The notes under the pieces: generated by a model
The model's input: only the letters and a program-made list of their open reading frames with translations
Told to the model about the DNA's origin: nothing
The model's database searches: none
Shown here: piece after piece, positions 60,631-64,000 of the stretch
How positions within the stretch are numbered: the first letter of the stretch is position 1
Layout: every line of letters begins with the position of its first letter
Position numbers and translations under genes: made by a program
DNA from: Urechis unicinctus
Lineage: Eukaryota > Annelida > Polychaeta > Xenopneusta > Urechidae
NCBI GenBank assembly: GCA_034190875.2
Contig: CM067355.1
Span: forward strand, 38,563,674 to 38,627,673
Reading direction: 5' to 3'
DNA length: 64,000 nt

Positions 60631-61438
60631 ATGAGTTTCTTTCTGACCCTGCCTTCCAACAGTTCAATGAATTATCACCCCAACAATACGTTGACACGTT
60701 ACTTTACTCGACTCCCCAAAGCTGTACAGTTGGAAGGGGCTTGGGAAGTGGGATTAGCGGAAATTCAGTACCCTTACACGTGGTACAATGTTACAGGGGA
60801 CGAGGGGTTTGTCGTCATGGATCGCGTGGCTCGGGCGTTTAATCTCCCGGATGTCTGTTGCAGCGAGCGATATGACATAATGAGTGAATTTGAGGAGACC
60901 CGTCCCAAATATTTTCACATTTTCCCCGGTTTTTATACGACTAGATCGTTCATAGAAGCCTTTGCAGTCAAGTTAAAGGAGCAAAATGAAGAGCGAGTGC
61001 GTCTCACCTACAATCAAACACGACAGACAGCAACTATGACCCTAGACAATGAGTTAGTTGTAGTTTACATGGACGAGGGGTTGCGTCAAAGACTCGGTTT
61101 TGAAATGGGGATTTTTGAGAATAGTCAAGTCGGTCAGCACATTGTTGACCCTGATCGAGGTTTGTACGGACTTTATGTCTATTGTAGTATAATCGAAGCT
61201 CAGGTGGTAGGAGACACCTTGGTTCCTCCTTCTGCGTATTATTCCAATCGATCACGATCGTCGGGGGGCAGTTGATCAACCTCACATATAAAAAGATATT
61301 TTATTACCCGATAGCCACCAAGACTTTTCTACTATAGAAATCGATATAAGAGATGACACGGGTCGACCCATTCCATTCGAATCTGGTAAAGTGACAGTGA
61401 CGTTACATTTCCGTAAAATCAAGAAAGCTATATTTTGA
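60631..61438 (+). pseudogene. Polinton penton-like minor capsid protein, paralogue 2 (frameshifted)
   Basis: Starts MSFFLTLPSNSSMNYHPNNT 19 bp after paralogue 1 ends. In frame through WYNVTGDEGFVVMD, FPGFYTTRSFIEAF and RGLYGLYVYCSI to about VVGDTLVPP, after which three 1-nt losses (about 61228, in the ATATAAAAAG at 61287, and in the T run at 61323-61328) scatter the last 70 codons over several frames to a stop at 61438. The middle third has diverged strongly from paralogue 1 while the ends are conserved, indicating an older tandem duplication. Confidence 0.85.
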
Positions 61439-61443
61439 AAACC

Positions 61444-61849
61444 ATGGCTGATATTTACACCCCGTATTATCTCAACCAAGCCTGGTGGAGGGCTCCCTGT
61501 GTTTTCTGGTGCTAGGAGTCAGCGCGGTCATGGCCTCGGTAGTGTGCTTGGGGGGTTGGCTAAAATGGCGTTACCGCTGTTTCGAAAAGTTTTACCTGTC
61601 GTTAAAAAACACGCCTTGAAAACAGGAGTGAGGGTGGTCGGAGATTTGTTGGGAGGGAAGTCTCTGAAACAGTCGGCTAAGAAACGAATGTTACAAACCG
61701 GAGAGGAAGTGTTCGATCAAATAGTTAAATCCAAACAGCCGCGTCGCCAACCAGCAGTCTCTATAAAACGACTCGCACGAGGTAGGAGCAGTAGTTCACG
61801 CCGTCGACGTGGAACAACTCGGAGGTTGTCAAAGGATATTTTCGGTTAG
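61444..61849 (+). pseudogene. Basic core protein (adenovirus pX/pVI-like role), one frameshift
   Basis: ATG at 61444 opens MADIYTPYYLNQA. One extra T at about 61486 then shifts coding to the frame open to 61849: GARSQRGHGLGSVLGGLAKM, ALPLFRKVLPVVKKHALKTG, VRVVGDLLGGKSLKQSAKKR, and an Arg/Ser tail (RGRSSSSRRRRGTTRR). About 135 codons. A Gly-rich amphipathic N-terminal half and a polybasic C-terminus fit a DNA-condensing or membrane-active minor core protein located between penton and major capsid genes in this element class. LLGG followed by Lys fits the (M/I/L)XGG consensus cut by adenain-type proteases. Confidence 0.75.
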
Positions 61850-61852
61850 ATC

Positions 61853-63167
61853 ATGGCACTGGTACACCCCCAATCTTGTCCCTGCGTCAAAAGTGAATTA
61901 GACCTATTTTCAATTCCCCCAACTCAAAGCAGTGTCGATCATGGATCGTGGATCGAATTCCATCCGGTAGCTGCTTTAGGTTCGGGTCCAGTCGAATTCT
62001 ACATCAGCGGTTCGGGTGATGATTATATCGATCTGAACGACACATATTTACAAGTGAATGCCAAAGTGGTGAAAAAGGATGGGGAGGTTTTGGAGGCTGA
62101 CAGTGCAGTAGCACCCGTTAACCTATGGTTACACTCACTCTTTTCCCAAGTCCATGTCTCTCTCAACGAGAAACTCGTTTCCTCGTCCCTCCAACACCTA
62201 TCCGTATCGCGCTTATATGGAAACGCTATTGAGTTATGGTTCGGAAGCCAAAAACTCTCAGTTAACAGCTAGTTTATGGTACAAAGACACCCCAAAACAC
62301 ATGGACGCCGTGGGTGGTACTCACAACAAGGGGATGTTAGCTAGAAAGACACGAGCTCAAGAGAGTCGCATTGTGGATATGATGGGCAAATTGCATTTAG
62401 ATTTATTTTGTCAAGAACGTTATTTATTTAATGGAGTAGATTTGAAGTTGCACTTAGTATGCAGTAGTGACACCTTTGCCCTTATGGCCGATACTGCAGA
62501 GGGGTTTGCCCCTAAAATAGTGCTACAATCCGTGACCTTATTCGTACGCAAAATAAAGTTGAACCCCACTGTGCAACTAGCCCACATAAAGGCTTTAGAA
62601 CGAACCCCAGCTAAATACCCCATCAGACGCATCGAAACCAAAGTGTTTTCTGCATCTCAAGGAGCTATGACGATCAATCAAGAAAATTTATTTTTGGGAC
62701 AGTTACCCAAACGAATTGTAGTCGGAAGTGTTGATAATAGGGCGTTCAACGGTGATAACACTCAGAACCCCTTCAACTTTAAGCATAACGACCTCACATT
62801 TTTAGCTCTGTACGCTGACGGGCACCAAGTCCCCGCTAAACCATTACAACCAGATTTCAATCACCATATATACACCCGCAGTTATGCTAATTTATTCATT
62901 AGCACTGGACAACTCTATCAAGACGAAGGCAACGGGATAAGTTGGAGCGATTATCCCAATGGCTATACACTATTCGCTTTTGATCTGAACCCCGACCTGG
63001 CTGATAGCGGGACTCATTTTAATTTGTTGAAACAAGGAAACGTGCGCTTGGAAATGCGTTTTGGTACGGCCCTAGAACGTACCATTAATGTCATTGTATA
63101 CGCCGAATTTGAAAATATGATTCAAATTGACCGAAATCGTAACGTTCTGTTTGATTACGCTGCCTAA
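61853..63167 (+). pseudogene. Polinton major capsid protein (double jelly-roll), one frameshift
   Basis: ATG at 61853 (MALVHPQSCPC), four bases after the core-protein stop. First frame: WIEFHPVAALGSGPVEFYIS, GSGDDYIDLNDTYLQVNAKV, VAPVNLWLHSLFSQVHVSLN. A +1 change at about 62185-62192 leads into the frame open to 63167 (NTYPYRAYMETLLSYGSEAK; QLTASLWYKDT; YADGHQVPAKPLQPDF; LRLEMRFGTALERTI-type end). About 438 codons, normal for Polinton hexon-like proteins, which form the icosahedral shell. C. elegans F54H12.2 is a known relative. No in-frame stop besides the shift. Confidence 0.92.
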
Positions 63168-63169
63168 CA

Positions 63170-63615
63170 ATGGATACCAGACAATTACAAGAGCTCTTAC
63201 AAAAAGACGCTTTCACTCGAGCTACTGTGTGCGGAGTGTTTGCACGGAATAAATTACCCCGCCATGTCAACTACCCCAGCGGTTTTGTTTGTAACACCGA
63301 TCCTGCTTCCAAAAAAAAAGCGAGCACTGGTTCGCTATTTTCATTGATCATAATGAAAGAGGCGAATATTTTGATTCTTATGGACTGCCTCCTATACATA
63401 ACGTATTTGGGAAGTACTTGAACAGGCATTGTGTGAGCTGGACTTATAATTCTAAGACATTGCAAGACTTAAATTCCAGTACTTGTGGACTTTATTGTAT
63501 GTATTACTTAAAGAGACGATGTCGTGGAATAAGTTTGAACCAATTGCTGGATATATTTACCGATGATTATTCAACCAACGATAAGCTGGTGACATGTTTA
63601 ATTCAAGGCAAATAA
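63170..63615 (+). pseudogene. Adenain-like cysteine protease, frameshifted at an A9 run
   Basis: ATG at 63170, 2 bp after the capsid stop. The first frame reads CGVFARNKLPRHVNYPSGFV and NTDPASKK up to a run of nine A (63311-63319). The continuation is in another frame: the catalytic His in EHWFAIF (63325), the acidic residue in EYFDSYGLPP, Gln in TLQDLN, and Cys in SSTCGLYC (63484). The Gln-to-Cys spacing of seven residues equals that of adenovirus protease (Gln115-Cys122). About 148 codons, shorter than adenain. It would mature capsid and core precursors. A single indel in the A run separates the halves; sequencing error, decay and slippage are all possible. Confidence 0.88.
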
Positions 63616-63733
63616 ACAACGCGTGTTGAAAATATACGATGGGTGTTTTTTATTCTTAGTTTCTCACACATCATTTAAACATCAATTTCTTACAAAACGC
63701 ACATCCATTGATTACATAACACCTTAACTTCAA

Positions 63734-63749
63734 TTTATTACATAATAAA
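63734..63749. terminator. Back-to-back polyadenylation signals between convergent genes
   Basis: AATAAA on the plus strand at 63744-63749 lies 129 bp after the protease stop. TTTATT at 63734-63739 is AATAAA on the minus strand, 52 bp after the polymerase stop. The 175-bp convergent gap thus carries a signal for each strand. Confidence 0.5.
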
Positions 63750-63790
63750 ACATATCAATTTCTTAAATAGCATATCAATTTATCACACAT

Positions 63791-64000
63791 CTAACGTTTA
63801 GTGCTTACACCATCTGCACTCACAATTCTCTTGGGGTAAAAATAACTTAATCCATCTCTAATTTGCGTATACGAATACATTGTGCTATTGTTAACGCGAA
63901 AGCCACGGTTCACACCACGACCCGATTTTTGTTCTCTCAGCACATTCATATATTTCTCCTTGTTCAGTTCGTTTTGACGTTTATTGAGTCCTTTACACGA
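63791..64000 (-). CDS. C-terminus of Polinton protein-primed DNA polymerase B (cut by window edge)
   Basis: The minus strand is open from the window edge to a stop at 63791, 69 codons plus stop. It reads SCKGLNKRQNELNKEKYMNV, REQKSGRGVNRGFRVNNSTM, YSYTQIRDGLSYFYPKRIVS and ADGVSTKR. The pattern of CKG, then a basic segment, then MY/LY-xx-xxx, then PKR-xxx-DG is that of the polymerase C-terminus; the decayed element has the equivalent at 21186-21404 (SPFDSKRWIAENGVDTL). The rest lies beyond the window. Convergent with the capsid cluster, 175 bp from the protease gene. Confidence 0.7.
   Translation of the reverse strand, partial: SCKGLNKRQNELNKEKYMNVLREQKSGRGVNRGFRVNNSTMYSYTQIRDGLSYFYPKRIVSADGVSTKR

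Overview
The window looks like nuclear DNA of a metazoan, most likely an aquatic invertebrate. The grounds are AT-rich DNA with dense minisatellites and microsatellites, a gene split by a canonical GT-AG intron, leucine-rich-repeat fragments, and two different Maverick/Polinton (adintovirus-like) elements. I cannot name the phylum. Nothing in it is organised like a prokaryotic genome.

Layout. (1) 1-6.4 kb: a foldback structure with arms of about 1.7 kb (1-1765 and about 4730-6400), tipped by 32-bp tandem repeats; both arms carry decayed copies of one coding sequence. (2) 6.4-8.2 kb: a partial direct duplication and purine-rich DNA. (3) 8.2-57.2 kb: a large rearranged segment. A direct repeat (8215-11300 and 52954-57190) carries a two-exon, type II membrane glycosyltransferase-like gene: intact at 8924-11274, a pseudogene at 54434-57141. 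Inside lies a giant inverted repeat with arms of 8-9.5 kb (about 10020-17895 and 43485-52952). The arms share an inverted exon-2 fragment of that gene, pyrimidine/purine tracts, leucine-rich-repeat fragments, CA/TA microsatellites, a 24-bp minisatellite and two paired ORFs. (4) The 25-kb spacer holds a decayed minus-strand Polinton at 18.5-35.5 kb. In transcription order it reads capsid-like, ATPase, unknown, two conserved accessory proteins, integrase, then protein-primed DNA polymerase B. The polymerase segment is present as three head-to-tail 4.1-kb units. Beyond it are two unassigned decayed coding regions (36.1-38.85 kb) and about 4.5 kb with no convincing gene. (5) 58.8-64.0 kb: a much better preserved Polinton running off the right edge. 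It has a small membrane protein, two tandem penton-like genes, a basic core protein, a double jelly-roll major capsid protein and an adenain-like protease on the plus strand. The last ~70 codons of its polymerase B converge on these from the minus strand.

How the genes relate. The 59.6-63.6 kb cluster is a compact virion-morphogenesis module: capsid, penton, core and maturation protease, with the replication gene converging from the other side. It has almost no in-frame stops but nearly every gene has one or a few 1-nt indels, so it is either a very young insertion starting to decay or an assembly with homopolymer errors. The 18-35 kb element is clearly dead: its polymerase lost the motif C region before the segment was triplicated. 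The glycosyltransferase copy at 8.9-11.3 kb is the only host-like gene that looks intact.
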